Source: Chrysogorgia sp. JL179-B06 (lineage: Eukaryota > Cnidaria > Anthozoa > Scleralcyonacea > Chrysogorgiidae). Taken from it: 64,000 nucleotides of DNA. The notes beneath the pieces are model-generated. The model was not told where the DNA came from. It saw only the letters and a list, made by a program, of their open reading frames with translations, and did no database searches. Below are positions 30,941-41,546 of the stretch, one piece after another. Numbering within the stretch: the stretch's first letter is position 1; each line of letters opens with the position of its first letter. The translations under genes were made by a program, and so were the position numbers. The DNA is taken from NCBI GenBank assembly GCA_035772405.1, contig JAYKKM010000122.1:2917001-2981000 (forward strand). The letters run 5' to 3'.

Positions 30941-33307
30941 ATGGCTCAATGCACATCATACTTCACTAAGACATTCTCTGCCATCAACCCAAATAAAGCG
31001 TTCAGCATCCCAAGCTGGATTCCAAAATTTGCTTCACCTCAAAAGCCATTTAATCTCGACCCCCCGACCTATCAAGAGATTACCAATGTCATCCGTAAAA
31101 TGAAACCGTCTGGCTCACCATGTCCACTTGACCAAATATCTATAATCTGTTTTAAACGCTGTCCCTACTTACGTTCCTATCTATCCGACATAATCCACTC
31201 AGCCTGGTCTCACGGCGCTGTCCCTTCTGATTGGAAAAAAGCATGTACAATACTTATACACAAGAAAGGAGAGACAGACGAACCAGCAAACTTTAGACCA
31301 ATAACACTTGAATCCATTCCACTTAAAGTTTTAACATCGTGCATTCGCAATAAAACATTTCAATTTATTGCGGAAAACAAGTATATAGAACAGAATATCC
31401 AAAAAGGCTTCACCCCAAAACTTTCCGGAACACTAGAACATACAGCTCAGATGGCGCATATAATCAACAAAGCGCGCACAAAACAACGATCTCTCGTCAT
31501 AACATTACTAGACCTAAAAAACGCATTTGGTGAAGTCCATCATAACCTTATTCACGAAGTCCTTGATTTTCACCATATCCCTGATCACATAAAGAATCTC
31601 ATTAGTAGCCTCTATACCGATTTCAAAACTTCCATCATCACAGATGAATTCAACACCCCATTCATCACTGTTGACCGAGGTGTGCTCCAAGGCGATTCTC
31701 TCAGTCCTCTCTTGTTCAATATGTCGTTCAATACTTTTATTCAACACATCAAGTTGGAAAAATACGGTCAACTTGGCTTCCGGAAACCAAACGATAGTAC
31801 TACCTTATTCAACCCAATCCACTGGTTACAATTTGCAGACGACGCTGCCGTTATCAGTGGTCAAGAAAAAGAAAATCAAATGCTTCTCAATCGCTTTACG
31901 ATCTGGTGTCAGTGGGCCAACATGATTATACGTGTGGATAAATGTTCAACATTTGGCATTAAAAAGGATTCAACAAAATCGGTCCAATATCTCCCCAAAC
32001 TGTTTGTAAATAACCATCTCGTACCACGTGTTGAAAATGGGAAATCGTTTCGTTACCTAGGCCGCTACTTTGACTTTAATATGTCCGAAGAAAATCACAA
32101 ATCTGAGCTACACGACACACTAACCGACATCATGAATGAAATTGACGAACTGCCATTACATCCAAAAAATAAAATTATGTTGTACAGCCGCTACGCACTT
32201 GCAAAAATCTCTTGGCACTTCACTGTTTCTGACATAGGTAAAACCTGGGTGAATGAAAAACTAGATGGTATTGCGTCGAAATATATACGGAAATGGCTTG
32301 AACTTCCCATCTCAGCAACACTTAGCAACGTCCTACTTCCTCGCAGTAAGTACGGTCTAAATATCATTCTCCCTTCAACGAAATTTCTTCAATGCCAAAC
32401 TGTTTCGCGAAAAGCTTTAAAATTATCACCAAATGAAGAAATTAGAAACCTATGGACTGTCACAAGTAATCACAAGAATGTGCAATACGACAAGTACAAA
32501 AACACAAAGGACGTACTAAACACTTTCAGAAAAGAACACGAAGAAAGGCTTCAACATCACCTTATTTCACAAGGTTCATTCTTTTCCAACATCATTAAAT
32601 ATTCGACTCTCTCGTTCAACTCCACATGGTCCTCAGTCCAAAGCAAACTCCCTAAGAACATATTTAACTTCACCATCCGATACATCAACAACACGCTTCC
32701 GACTCGCAAAAACCTTATGAAATGGGGAATATCACCTACATCTGACTGTTCATTCTGCTTGCAACCTGAGACCCTACTTCACGTCATTGCTGGTTGCCAA
32801 ACATACCTAAACGAAGGGCGGTTTACTTGGCGACATGACTCTGTTTTAAATTTTATTGCCTCCTCACTCAACTCCGTACAAAATTATAGCCTCTACGCTG
32901 ACATACCTGGCTACATCAGCCCATCTGTTCTCACCGGAGATAGATTACGCCCCGATCTTTTGGTAACAATCGAAAACAAATGTATATATATTCTCGAACT
33001 CACAGTCGGATTTGAATCCAATCTACTCAATAATGCCACCCGTAAGAGACAGAAGTATCAGGAACTAATTACGGAACAGAACAACAATTATGAACAAGTT
33101 AAATTTGTGAATCTGTCCATCAGCTCACTCGGAGTCTTCAGTCAACCATCATTAGAATTTATTGAAATGCTGAAAGATCTCAAATTTGACGAACGTTGCC
33201 GAAAATACTTCATGAAAAGAATAATTAACATTTGTATAAGAACCTCATACTATATTTTCTGTAAACGTAACAAAACCTGGGACAACCCAACACTAATGCA
33301 AAACTAA
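30941..33307 (+). CDS. LINE C reverse transcriptase and restriction-like endonuclease
   Basis: 788 codons uninterrupted. Domains by residue: RT entry around 55-80 (PSGSPCPLDQIS), NFRPITLESIP near 125, motif A LLDLKNAFGEVHH near 190 (catalytic Asp), motif B GVLQGDSLSPLLFN near 248, motif C LQFADDAAV near 298 (two catalytic Asp), SFRYLGRYFDF near 370, thumb, zinc knuckle CSFCLQPETLLHVIAGC near 602, RHD near 631, and endonuclease RPDLLVTIEN...ILELTVGFE near 670-695 (PD-(D/E)XK-type). Product: target-primed reverse transcriptase nicking its own target. The ATG at 30941 is simply the first Met after the frameshift; the native protein starts upstream. Catalytic residues look intact. Confidence 0.9.
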   Translation: MAQCTSYFTKTFSAINPNKAFSIPSWIPKFASPQKPFNLDPPTYQEITNVIRKMKPSGSPCPLDQISIICFKRCPYLRSYLSDIIHSAWSHGAVPSDWKKACTILIHKKGETDEPANFRPITLESIPLKVLTSCIRNKTFQFIAENKYIEQNIQKGFTPKLSGTLEHTAQMAHIINKARTKQRSLVITLLDLKNAFGEVHHNLIHEVLDFHHIPDHIKNLISSLYTDFKTSIITDEFNTPFITVDRGVLQGDSLSPLLFNMSFNTFIQHIKLEKYGQLGFRKPNDSTTLFNPIHWLQFADDAAVISGQEKENQMLLNRFTIWCQWANMIIRVDKCSTFGIKKDSTKSVQYLPKLFVNNHLVPRVENGKSFRYLGRYFDFNMSEENHKSELHDTLTDIMNEIDELPLHPKNKIMLYSRYALAKISWHFTVSDIGKTWVNEKLDGIASKYIRKWLELPISATLSNVLLPRSKYGLNIILPSTKFLQCQTVSRKALKLSPNEEIRNLWTVTSNHKNVQYDKYKNTKDVLNTFRKEHEERLQHHLISQGSFFSNIIKYSTLSFNSTWSSVQSKLPKNIFNFTIRYINNTLPTRKNLMKWGISPTSDCSFCLQPETLLHVIAGCQTYLNEGRFTWRHDSVLNFIASSLNSVQNYSLYADIPGYISPSVLTGDRLRPDLLVTIENKCIYILELTVGFESNLLNNATRKRQKYQELITEQNNNYEQVKFVNLSISSLGVFSQPSLEFIEMLKDLKFDERCRKYFMKRIINICIRTSYYIFCKRNKTWDNPTLMQN

Positions 33308-33414
33308 TATTATATATCATATATATCGTTAATTCAAGTAGACATTGGTGAACTACCTGTAAAAGAGAGGTTTATCATTGTAGTATATATCAATTATGAA
33401 TAAATAAAGTTTAC

Positions 33415-33441
33415 ATTATTATTATTAATATTATTATTATT
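33415..33441. repeat. (ATT)n, 3' flank of LINE C
   Basis: attattattattaatattattattattg; the aatatt interruption is shared with the empty sites in units 1, 3 and 4 and fixes the insertion point within the tract. Confidence 0.95.
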
Positions 33442-33827
33442 GATTATCCCGGACAGGAATCGAACCTGCAACCTTCTGATTGCCGGTGAGATGCTCTAAC
33501 CATTGAGCCACCGAGAGTCAGATGGAGAGCGAAGGTTACAATGATATGTACTACCAGTCGATTGATATATGTACTGCTAGTCGATTGATATATGTACTGC
33601 CTATGCAGCAGTCACTATATATCGGTAATGTTTGGATGTGTTAATTATATGTGTTAATTATAAATATTAACACATCCAAACATTACCGATATATAGTGAC
33701 TGCCGCATAGGCAGAACATATATCAATCCAATATGCAGTACATCATTGTAACCTTTGCTCTCCATCTGAGTCTCGGTGGCTCACCGGCAATCAGAAGGTT
33801 ACAGGTTCGATTCCTGTCCGGGACTCA
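33442..33827. mobile_element. Double-SINE foldback, unit 2
   Basis: As in unit 1: minus head with a full D arm (about 33446-33521) and plus head with the 17-nt D-arm deletion (to 33826), joined by the 'taacacatccaaacattaccg' palindrome. Confidence 0.8.
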
Positions 33828-34065
33828 TTTCTCTGAGGATACGAGCTTGACGATCGCCCATGTATCGTCTCAATAACAAGCATGTTCGTCATTGTTTTCA
33901 TTGTTTCTTGACCTTGTTATAACAAGTTGTAACGACAATATTAACAACATTGAACAAAGCCATAACAACACAGTGTTGTCATAGCTGAACAACCTCGTTG
34001 ACAACATTGTATCCATTACATATACCTAGTTTTTCATACCTATTCTGCCATTACTCTGTTCACAG

Positions 34066-34182
34066 ATATTGATGAATGCGCTGACAATGTTTGTCACGTG
34101 AATGCCACGTGTGACAACTCGATTGGTTCATTTCAATGCACGTGTAATTCAGGATTTGGTGGTGATGGAATGAATTGCACAG
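34066..34182 (+). CDS. cbEGF exon a2
   Basis: Version a (CNSGFGGDG), identical by eye to a1 over 117 nt. The upstream intron has cattactctgttcacag, where a1, a3 and a4 have catcactctgttcacag. Phase 1-1. Confidence 0.9.
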
Positions 34183-34254
34183 GTAAATATTTTTACATGA
34201 AGGTAAAAAAATAGAGTGTAGAATCTAAACCACATATTAATGCGATCATATATT

Positions 34255-34440
34255 GGATGTGTTAATTATATGTGTTAATTATAAATATTAACACATCCAA
34301 ACCTTACCGATATATAGTGACTGCCGCATAGGCAGTACATATATCAATCGACCAGTACATCATTGTAACCTTCGCTCTCCATCTGAGTCTCGGTGGTTCA
34401 ATGGTTAGAGCGTCTCACCGGCAATCAGAAGGTTACAGGT
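34255..34440 (+). mobile_element. SINE family 2 fragment fused to PLE, unit 2
   Basis: Same junction as 21798. The head at 34387 keeps gagtctcggtggttcaatggttagagc (ttaaagc in units 1, 3 and 4). Confidence 0.7.
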
Positions 34441-35790
34441 ACCGATAATGAATTGGTATCGTTTGACGTCGTTTCTCTCTTTACCAAAATACCAGTTGAT
34501 CTTGCTATCACAATTGCCGACAATAGACTAAGACAGGATGTTACTTTAGATCAAAGAACATCGTTGCCTGTTGAGGATCTAATAGAACATTTTACTTTTT
34601 GTCTAAACACAACTAGTTTTGGCACTTACTATAAACAGGCTTTATTTAGTGATGGAAGACATTGAACAAAGAGCATTAGCGTCTGCGCCAGTGAAGCCTT
34701 TGTTTTGGTAGATGATGTCATTTCCGCGGTATCCAAGAATGAAGCGGAAATTCTTTTGAAGTTGAACCACTTGAACTCAATAGAGCCTCCAATTCAATTC
34801 ACAGTAGAACGTGACTGAAAAGAATGATTGTTTATCATTTTTGGATTCAGTCGTCAAATGAACAGACCACGGGAAATTAGAAACTGCTGTATACCGAAAG
34901 GCGAAAACCAACACACACTGACATATTTCATTTGATTCTCGTCACCACCCATATGCCATAAGAAGTCCGTTCCTAGAACTTTGTTTTTGAGAGCTCAAGG
35001 CATACCAACTAGTTAATTCCGATTCAAAGGAAAGTGAGCGAAAACATGTATTCGACGCTTTAAAGGCAAATAACTATCCTAATGATTTTCCGAAAAACTG
35101 TTTAAAACCTGCAGTTACTCCGCCACGTACAAACTCTGAGAACGAAAGATCGGTGATGGGTTTTGGATTACGGAACCAATTAAAAGAATCTTAGGTAGTT
35201 TCAACGTAAAAGTTGCTCAAAAACCTTTCTTGACGTTGGATCATATTTTCGCAAAACCTAAGGATCCTATTGCGAAGGAACAGAGGAAAGACACTTTATT
35301 CCATCCCGTGCAATGACTTTGATCAGGAGTACATCGGTCAGACTAAACGTCAGTTTCGTACGCGTTTAAAAGAACACAAAAAGGCTGTTTTCTTTTCAAA
35401 AAAGGAAAATTCTGCTTTGTCGGAGCACGCGCGTGCGTAATCTACCATTAGATTGCGTGGGAAAATTCCAAAATTATTACCACTAATCCGCGGTTACCAA
35501 AAGCTTATTTGCATCTTGTTAGTAGATCATCTGTCATGAGATGCGAAAAGTTAAATCATTTGCTATTTTTACAGTTGATCAGCAAATTGTAAAAATAGCG
35601 AATGATTTAACTTTTCGCATCTCATCTATTATTAGTTTGTTTATCTCCCGTGCATTTGATTGGCTACTTTCTACTTGTGACACCCTTTTGGCATATATAT
35701 AAGCCCTATTTATTTTATTTCATCTCGTCTTACTCTGATGAAGGGCTCCGCTCGAAACGTCAGTATTTCGTCACTAAATTCTAGGCAGTT
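34441..35790 (+). mobile_element. Penelope-like element 2a
   Basis: Truncated PLE with RT motif (VSFDVVSLFTKIPVDLA) and GIY-YIG (EYIGQTKRQF, about 35325). The 3' repeat contains an inverted duplication of gcgaaaagttaaatcatttgctatttttacag around gttgatcagcaaat. It is followed by a hammerhead core and leads directly into a second PLE unit. Confidence 0.8.
35730..35777 (+). ncRNA. Hammerhead motif, PLE 2a
   Basis: Same fold as at 23029: CTGATGA at 35735-35741, GTC ending at 35772. Confidence 0.65.
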
Positions 35791-36041
35791 TACCACCTTT
35801 TCACTTTGCTATATATTCAAAACACTGTCTACGCAGCACTCTTTTTTGTGTTCATTATTATTATTATTATATATGTACTGCCTATGCGGCAGTCACTATA
35901 TATCGGTAATGTCTGGATGTGTTAATTATATGTGTTAATTATAAATATTAACACAACCTTACCGATATATAGTGACTGCCGCACAGGCAGTACATATATC
36001 AATCGACCAGTACATCATTGTAACCTTTGCTCTCCATCTGA

Positions 36042-36116
36042 GTCTCGGTGGCTAAATGGTTAGAGCGTCTTACTGGCAATCAGAATTAGGTTACAGGTTC
36101 GATTCCTGTCCGGGAC
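36042..36116 (+). ncRNA. tRNA-like SINE head, complete cloverleaf
   Basis: All four arms can be drawn. The acceptor stem has 7 pairs (one G-T), D stem GCTA/GAGC is imperfect here, and T stem ACAGG/CCTGT is perfect. Two extra bases in gaattaggtt widen the variable region. GGC occupies the anticodon position without U33, so this is a SINE, not a tRNA gene. Copies: 38139-38213 and 61128-61202. Confidence 0.6.
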
Positions 36117-36189
36117 TCAGAATAATTTTTCTGAGGATACAGTACTAGCTTGACGATCGTCCATATATCGGAGTATTAAAAGCTAGTAC

Positions 36190-36245
36190 TGTCCATGACC
36201 CAACGTTTCGGCACTCCAATCTAGTGTCTTCATCAGGGGTGATCG
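36190..36245 (-). ncRNA. Hammerhead-like motif on minus strand
   Basis: The minus strand reads ccCTGATGAagacactagattggagtgccGAAACgttggGTCatgg. Stem II (GACACT/AGTGCC) is good apart from one mismatch. Stem III has only two pairs and stem I is poor. Copies lie at about 38287-38342 and 61270-61325. Probably a terminal-repeat ribozyme of a second PLE type, degenerate or minimal. Confidence 0.4.
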
Positions 36246-37826
36246 TTGTAAAGTTAAGATCCCTATTTATACCTTCATAGAACCGATGATGACGTTATCT
36301 ATATTAACAAGATGCAAATAAGCTTCTGGTAATAAACCACCGTCATCGCGATTTTACGGCTTACCAAAAATTCACAAAATGGGAATTTCTTTGAGACCTA
36401 ATTGTCTCATTTATCAATTCTCCGAGTTATGGTATATCGAGTCATTTGGGACAGGTTTTGTCACCCTTGTATTGTTGGGAAGTCCGCGGAGAACACAGTC
36501 AAACATTCCCTTGAATTTGGGATTTTATTAAGAGTATTACTCTTAATACCGATAATGAATTGGTATCGTTTGACGTCGTTTCTCTCTTTACCAAAATACC
36601 AGTTGATCTTGCTATCACAATTGCCGACAATAGACTAAGACAGGATGTTACTTTAGATCAAAGAACATTGTTGCCTGTTGAGGATCTAATAGAACATTTG
36701 ACGTTTTGTCTAAACACAACTAGTTTTGGCACTTACTATCAACAGGCTTTATTTGGTGATGGAAGACATTGAACAAAGAGCATTAGCGTCTGCGCCAGAG
36801 CCTTTGTTTTGGTCGATGATGTCATTTCCGCGGTATCCAAGAATGAAGCGGAAATTATTTTGAAGTTGAACCACTTGAACTCAATAGAGCGTTCAATTTA
36901 ATTCACAGTAGAACGTGACTGAAAATAATGATTGTTTATCATTTTTGGATTCAGTCGTCAAATGAACAGACCACGGGAAATTAGAAACTGCTGTATACCG
37001 AAAACCAACACACACTGACATATTTCATTTGATTCTCGTCACCACCCATATGCCATAAGAAGTCCGTTCCTAGAACTTTGTTTTTGAGAGCTCAAGGCAT
37101 ACCAACTAGTTAATTCCGATTCAAAGGAAAGTGAGCGAAAACATGTATTCGACGCTTTAAAGGCAAATAACTATCCTAATGATTTTCCGAAAAACTGTTT
37201 AAAACCTGCAGTTACTCCGCCACGTACAAACTCTGAGAACGAAAGATCGGTGATGGGTTTTGGATTACGGAACCAATTAAAAGAATCTTAGGTAGTTTCA
37301 ACGTAAAAGTTGCTCAAAAACCTTTCTTGACGTTGGATCATATTTTCGCAAAACCTAAGGATCCTATTGCGAAGGAACAGAGGAAAGACACTTTATTCCA
37401 TCCCGTGCAATGACTTTGATCAGGAGTACATCGGTCAGACTAAACGTCAGTTTCGTACGCGTTTAAAAGAACACAAAAAGGCTGTTTTCTTTTCAAAAAA
37501 GGAAAATTCTGCTTTGTCGGAGCACGCGCGTGCGTAATCTACCATTAGATTGCGTGGGAAAATTCCAAAATTATTACCACTAATCCGCGGTTACCAAAAG
37601 CTTATTTGCATCTTGTTAGTAGATCATCTGTCATGAGATGCGAAAAGTTAAATCATTTGCTATTTTTACAGTTGATCAGCAAATTGTAAAAATAGCGAAT
37701 GATTTAACTTTTCGCATCTCATCTATTATTAGTTTGTTTATCTCCCGTGCATTTGATTGGCTACTTTCTACTTGTGACACCCTTTTGGCATATATATAAG
37801 CCCTATTTATTTTATTTCATCTCGTC

Positions 37827-37874
37827 TTACTCTGATGAAGGGCTCCGCTCGAAACGTCAGTATTTCGTCACTAA
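37827..37874 (+). ncRNA. Hammerhead motif, PLE 2b
   Basis: Identical arrangement to 35730-35777, one period (2,097 bp) further. Confidence 0.65.
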
Positions 37875-37966
37875 ATTCTAGGCAGTTTACCACCTTTTCA
37901 CTTTGCTATATATTCAAAACACTGTCTACGCAGCACTCTTTTTTGTGTTCATTATTATTATTATTA

Positions 37967-39945
37967 TATATGTACTGCCTATGCGGCAGTCACTATATAT
38001 CGGTAATGTCTGGATGTGTTAATTATATGTGTTAATTATAAATATTAACACAACCTTACCGATATATAGTGACTGCCGCACAGGCAGTACATATATCAAT
38101 CGACCAGTACATCATTGTAACCTTTGCTCTCCATCTGAGTCTCGGTGGCTAAATGGTTAGAGCGTCTTACTGGCAATCAGAATTAGGTTACAGGTTCGAT
38201 TCCTGTCCGGGACTCAGAATAATTTTTCTGAGGATACAATACTAGCTTGACGATCGTCCATATATCGGAGTCTTAAAAGCTAGTACTGTCCATGACCCAA
38301 CGTTTCGGCACTCCAATCTAGTGTCTTCATCAGGGGTGATCGTTGTAAAGTTAAGATCCCTATTTATACCTTCATAGAACCGATGATGACGTTATCTATA
38401 TTAACAAGATGCAAATAAGCTTCTGGTAATAAACCACCGTCATCGCGATTTTACGGCTTACCAAAAATTCACAAAATGGGAATTTCTTTGAGACCTAATT
38501 GTCTCATTTATCAATTCTCCGAGTTATGGTATATCGAGTCATTTGGGACAGGTTTTGTCACCCTTGTATTGTTGGGAAGTCCGCGGAGAACACAGTCAAA
38601 AATTCCCTTGAATTTGGGATTTTATTAAGAGTATTACTCTTAATACCGATAATGAATTGGTATCGTTTGACGTCGTTTCTCTCTTTACCAAAATACCAGT
38701 TGATCTTGCTATCACAATTGCCGACAATAGACTAAGACAGGATGTTACTTTAGATCAAAGAACATTGTTGCCTGTTGAGGATCTAATAGAACATTTGACG
38801 TTTTGTCAAAACACAACTAGTTTTGGCACTTACTATCAACAGGCTTTATTTAGTGATGGAAGACATTGAACAAAGAGCATTAGCGTCTGCGCCAGAGCCT
38901 TTGTTTTGGTCGATGATGTCATTTCCGCGGTATCCAAGAATGAAGCGGAAATTATTTTGAAGTTGAACCACTTGAACTCAATAGAGCGTTCAATTTAATT
39001 CACAGTAGAACGTGACTGAAAATAATGATTGTTTATCATTTTTGGATTCAGTCGTCAAATGAACAGACCACGGGAAATTAGAAACTGCTGTATACCGAAA
39101 ACCAACACACACTGACATATTTCATTTGATTCTCGTCACCACCCATATGCCATAAGAAGTCCGTTCCTAGAACTTTGTTTTTGAGAGCTCAAGGCATACC
39201 AACTAGTTAATTCCGATTCAAAGGAAAGTGAGCGAAAACATGTATTCGACGCTTTAAATGCAAATATCCTAATGATTTTCCGAAAAACTGTTTAAACCTG
39301 CAGTTACTCCGCCACGTACAAACTCTGAGAACGAAAGATCGGTGATGGGTTTTGCGATTGTTCCGTATATTCAAGGGATTACGGAACCAATTAAAAGAAT
39401 CTTAGGTAGTTTCAACGTAAAAGTTGTTCAAAAACCTTTCTTGACGTTGGATCATATTTTCGCAAAACCTAAGGATCCTATTGCGAAGGAACAGAGGAAA
39501 GACGCTTTATTCCATCCCATACAATGACTTTGATCAGGAGTACATCGGTCAGACTAAACGTCAGTTTCGTACGCGTTTAAAAGAACACCAAAAGGCTGTT
39601 TTCTTTTCAAAAAATGAAAATTCTGCTTTGTCGGAGCACTCGTGCGTAATCTACCATTAGATTGCGTGGGAAAATTCCAAAATTATTACCACTAATCCGC
39701 GGTTATCAAAAGCTTATTTGCATCTTGTTAGTAGATCACAGTTGATCAGCAAACGGCTGTAAAAATAGCAAATGATTTAACTTTTCGCATCTCATCTATT
39801 ATTAGTTTGTTTATCTCCCGTGCATTTGATTGGCTACTTTCTACTTTTGGCATATATATAAGCCCTATTTATTTGATTTCATTTCGTCTTACTCTGATGA
39901 AGGGCTCCGCTCGAAACGTCAGTAACTCGTCACTAAATTCTTGGC
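37967..39945 (+). mobile_element. 2.1-kb composite unit: SINE plus PLE 2c
   Basis: Third PLE in unit 2. It keeps the stretch gcgattgttccgtatattcaaggg (39350-39375; protein MGFAIVPYIQGITEPIKRI) that 1, 2a, 2b, 3 and 4a lack. It ends with the 'last-copy' 3' repeat version (agcaaacggctgtaaaaatagc; tttgatttcatttcgtc). Confidence 0.8.
39889..39936 (+). ncRNA. Hammerhead motif, PLE 2c
   Basis: CTGATGA at 39894-39900. The stem III loop differs (tcagtaact), keeping the cgtc triplet. Confidence 0.65.
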
Positions 39946-40069
39946 AGTTTACCACCTTTTCACTTTGCTATATATCCAAAACACTGTCTACGCAGCACTC
40001 TACTTTTCTAAGATTACATGTTTCAACACTACAGAAAATATATCAATCCTCTTGAACCACTTTACTTAA

Positions 40070-40182
40070 TGGTGGTAGTGGTAGTAGTGGTAGTAGTGGT
40101 AGTGGTAGTAGTAGTAATAGTAGTAGTAGTAGTAGTAATAGTAGTAGTAGTAATAGTAATAGTAGTAGTAGAAGTAGTACTT
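40070..40182. repeat. (GTA)n-rich microsatellite, unit 2
   Basis: Longer than in unit 1, with interspersed AAT units. Confidence 0.9.
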
Positions 40183-40243
40183 CGTCGTACTTCGTATATA
40201 TCAATCGAACAGTACATCATTGTAACCTTCGCTCTCCATCTGA

Positions 40244-40626
40244 GTCTCGGTGGCTCAATGGTTAGAGCGTCTCACCGGCAATCAGAAGGTTATAGGTTCG
40301 ATTCCTGTGCTACGTAATCTTCACTGGTTGCCGATGAGATCACGAATTGTTTTTAAGATACTAATAATTACTTTCAAGGCTTTGCATGGCCAGGCGCCTG
40401 TTTATATTACTGATTTTCTAACTAAATATAAACCTACTCGTACTTTTGAGATCATCTGACCGAAATCTGCTACTCGAGCCAAAATCCAAAACCGTGACTC
40501 ATGGAGACAGAGCATTCTCGGTTGCAGCACCAAAACTGTGGAATTCATTACCACAGGAAATTAGAAGCTTTGAAATGTTAAGTAGTTTTAAGTCTGTAGT
40601 TAAGACTTTTCTTTTTTTAAATTAAT
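40244..40626 (+). mobile_element. SINE head fused to CR1-like LINE tail, unit 2
   Basis: Same fusion as 23374-23756. An extra T (tactttt-gag) shifts the LINE frame after KPTRT. Confidence 0.75.
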
Positions 40627-40804
40627 AGTTATTGTTCATAGTGTTAATTTGACCATGTTATAACAAGTTGTAACGACAATATTAACAACATTGAACAAAG
40701 CCATAACAACATTGTTGTCATAGCTGAACAACCTCGTTGACAACATTGTATCCATTACATATACCTAATTTTTCATACCTATTCTGCCATTACTCTGTTC
40801 ACAG

Positions 40805-40921
40805 ATATTGATGAATGCGCTGACAATGTTTGTCACGTGAATGCCACGTGTGACAACTCGATTGGTTCATTTCAATGCACGTGTAATTCCGGATTTAGTG
40901 GTGATGGAATGAATTGCACAG
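40805..40921 (+). CDS. cbEGF exon b2
   Basis: Version b (CNSGFSGDG), no difference from b1 by eye, phase 1-1, same splice sites. The following intron is interrupted by an L2/CR1-type LINE at 41617. Confidence 0.9.
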
Positions 40922-41546
40922 GTAAATATTTTTACATGAAGGATAAAAAAAGAGAGTGTAGAATCTAAACCACATATTAATGCGATCATATAGCCTTATA
41001 ATATTAAAATAAATACCGGTTATCATATGGCGCGTTTATACTGTCAAAATTCAACATGACCATTTGAACGCATTTACTTGAAAGCAGCAAGCCCGCGAAG
41101 TTATAAATTTTCCATTTAAGCAACACTTTTGCCATATGGAACTTCACGTTTGTAATAATTGCTGAATTGAACGACTTATCTGGCGGTCGATCGGTCATAT
41201 TTCAAATCGAACAAACGAACGGGAATACCCTTCTAATATTAAAATAACATACGGAAATCATGTGTGATGATGTGATGTCACCGTTCTCAAAAACATTGAG
41301 GTTAGTGCATCATGTCTCCTTGAATTAAGAAGCTGTCGTTTGTTGCCGAGTTCCACTCGATAACAGGAATGTTCTGTACGTTTAAAAGCGCCGATAAACT
41401 CACAAAGGAACACTGATTCCCTAATTAGAAAATTAGAAATTTTCCCTGTTTTGAGGGAAAATTACGGTATTGAGGGAATTTAGAGTCCAAATTTCCCCTT
41501 GAAAACTATAAAAACAGAGGTAATCATGATATTATTATTATTATTT
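40922..41546. other. Intron after exon b2, with ATT run
   Basis: Same block as 24052-24676, including the two direct repeats and the short minus frame (41004-41198, 3'-shifted by a small deletion: aataaatacc). The ATT run at about 41529-41546 marks the 3' end of LINE B2. Confidence 0.6.

Larger units (their letters stand above)
30499..33414 (+). mobile_element. RLE-type LINE 'C', nearly intact, in (ATT)n
   Basis: 2.9-kb + strand element placed exactly inside the ATT microsatellite; units 1, 3 and 4 show the empty site. It has a short 3' UTR after the stop at 33305, ending gaataaataaagtttac followed by ATT repeats. It enters already in coding sequence (no start codon or N-terminal zinc finger seen), so it is 5'-truncated. 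The only visible defect is one extra T at 30903-30908. RLE domain organisation plus TAA/ATT target resembles the Dong/R4 group, known for TAA-repeat insertion. Unlike A and B it lies in the opposite orientation relative to the repeat. Confidence 0.88.
35870..37885 (+). mobile_element. 2.1-kb composite unit: SINE plus PLE 2b
   Basis: Begins with the SINE body palindrome and a complete tRNA-like head (36042-36116; acceptor GTCTCGG/CCGGGAC, D, anticodon and T arms). A minus-strand hammerhead-like motif (36190-36245) follows, then PLE coding: YGLPKIHK.GISLRP (RT, about 36360-36400), VSFDVVSLFTKIP (36560), GIY-YIG (about 37420) and the 3' repeat. It repeats at a 2,097-bp period (38139 for the SINE head). 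Confidence 0.8.

Noticed and set aside
31514..31925. Frames overlapping LINE C on the minus strand (31514-31771) and in another + frame (31644-31925)
   Set aside because: Both lie entirely inside the uninterrupted RT frame of LINE C, which carries the conserved motifs.
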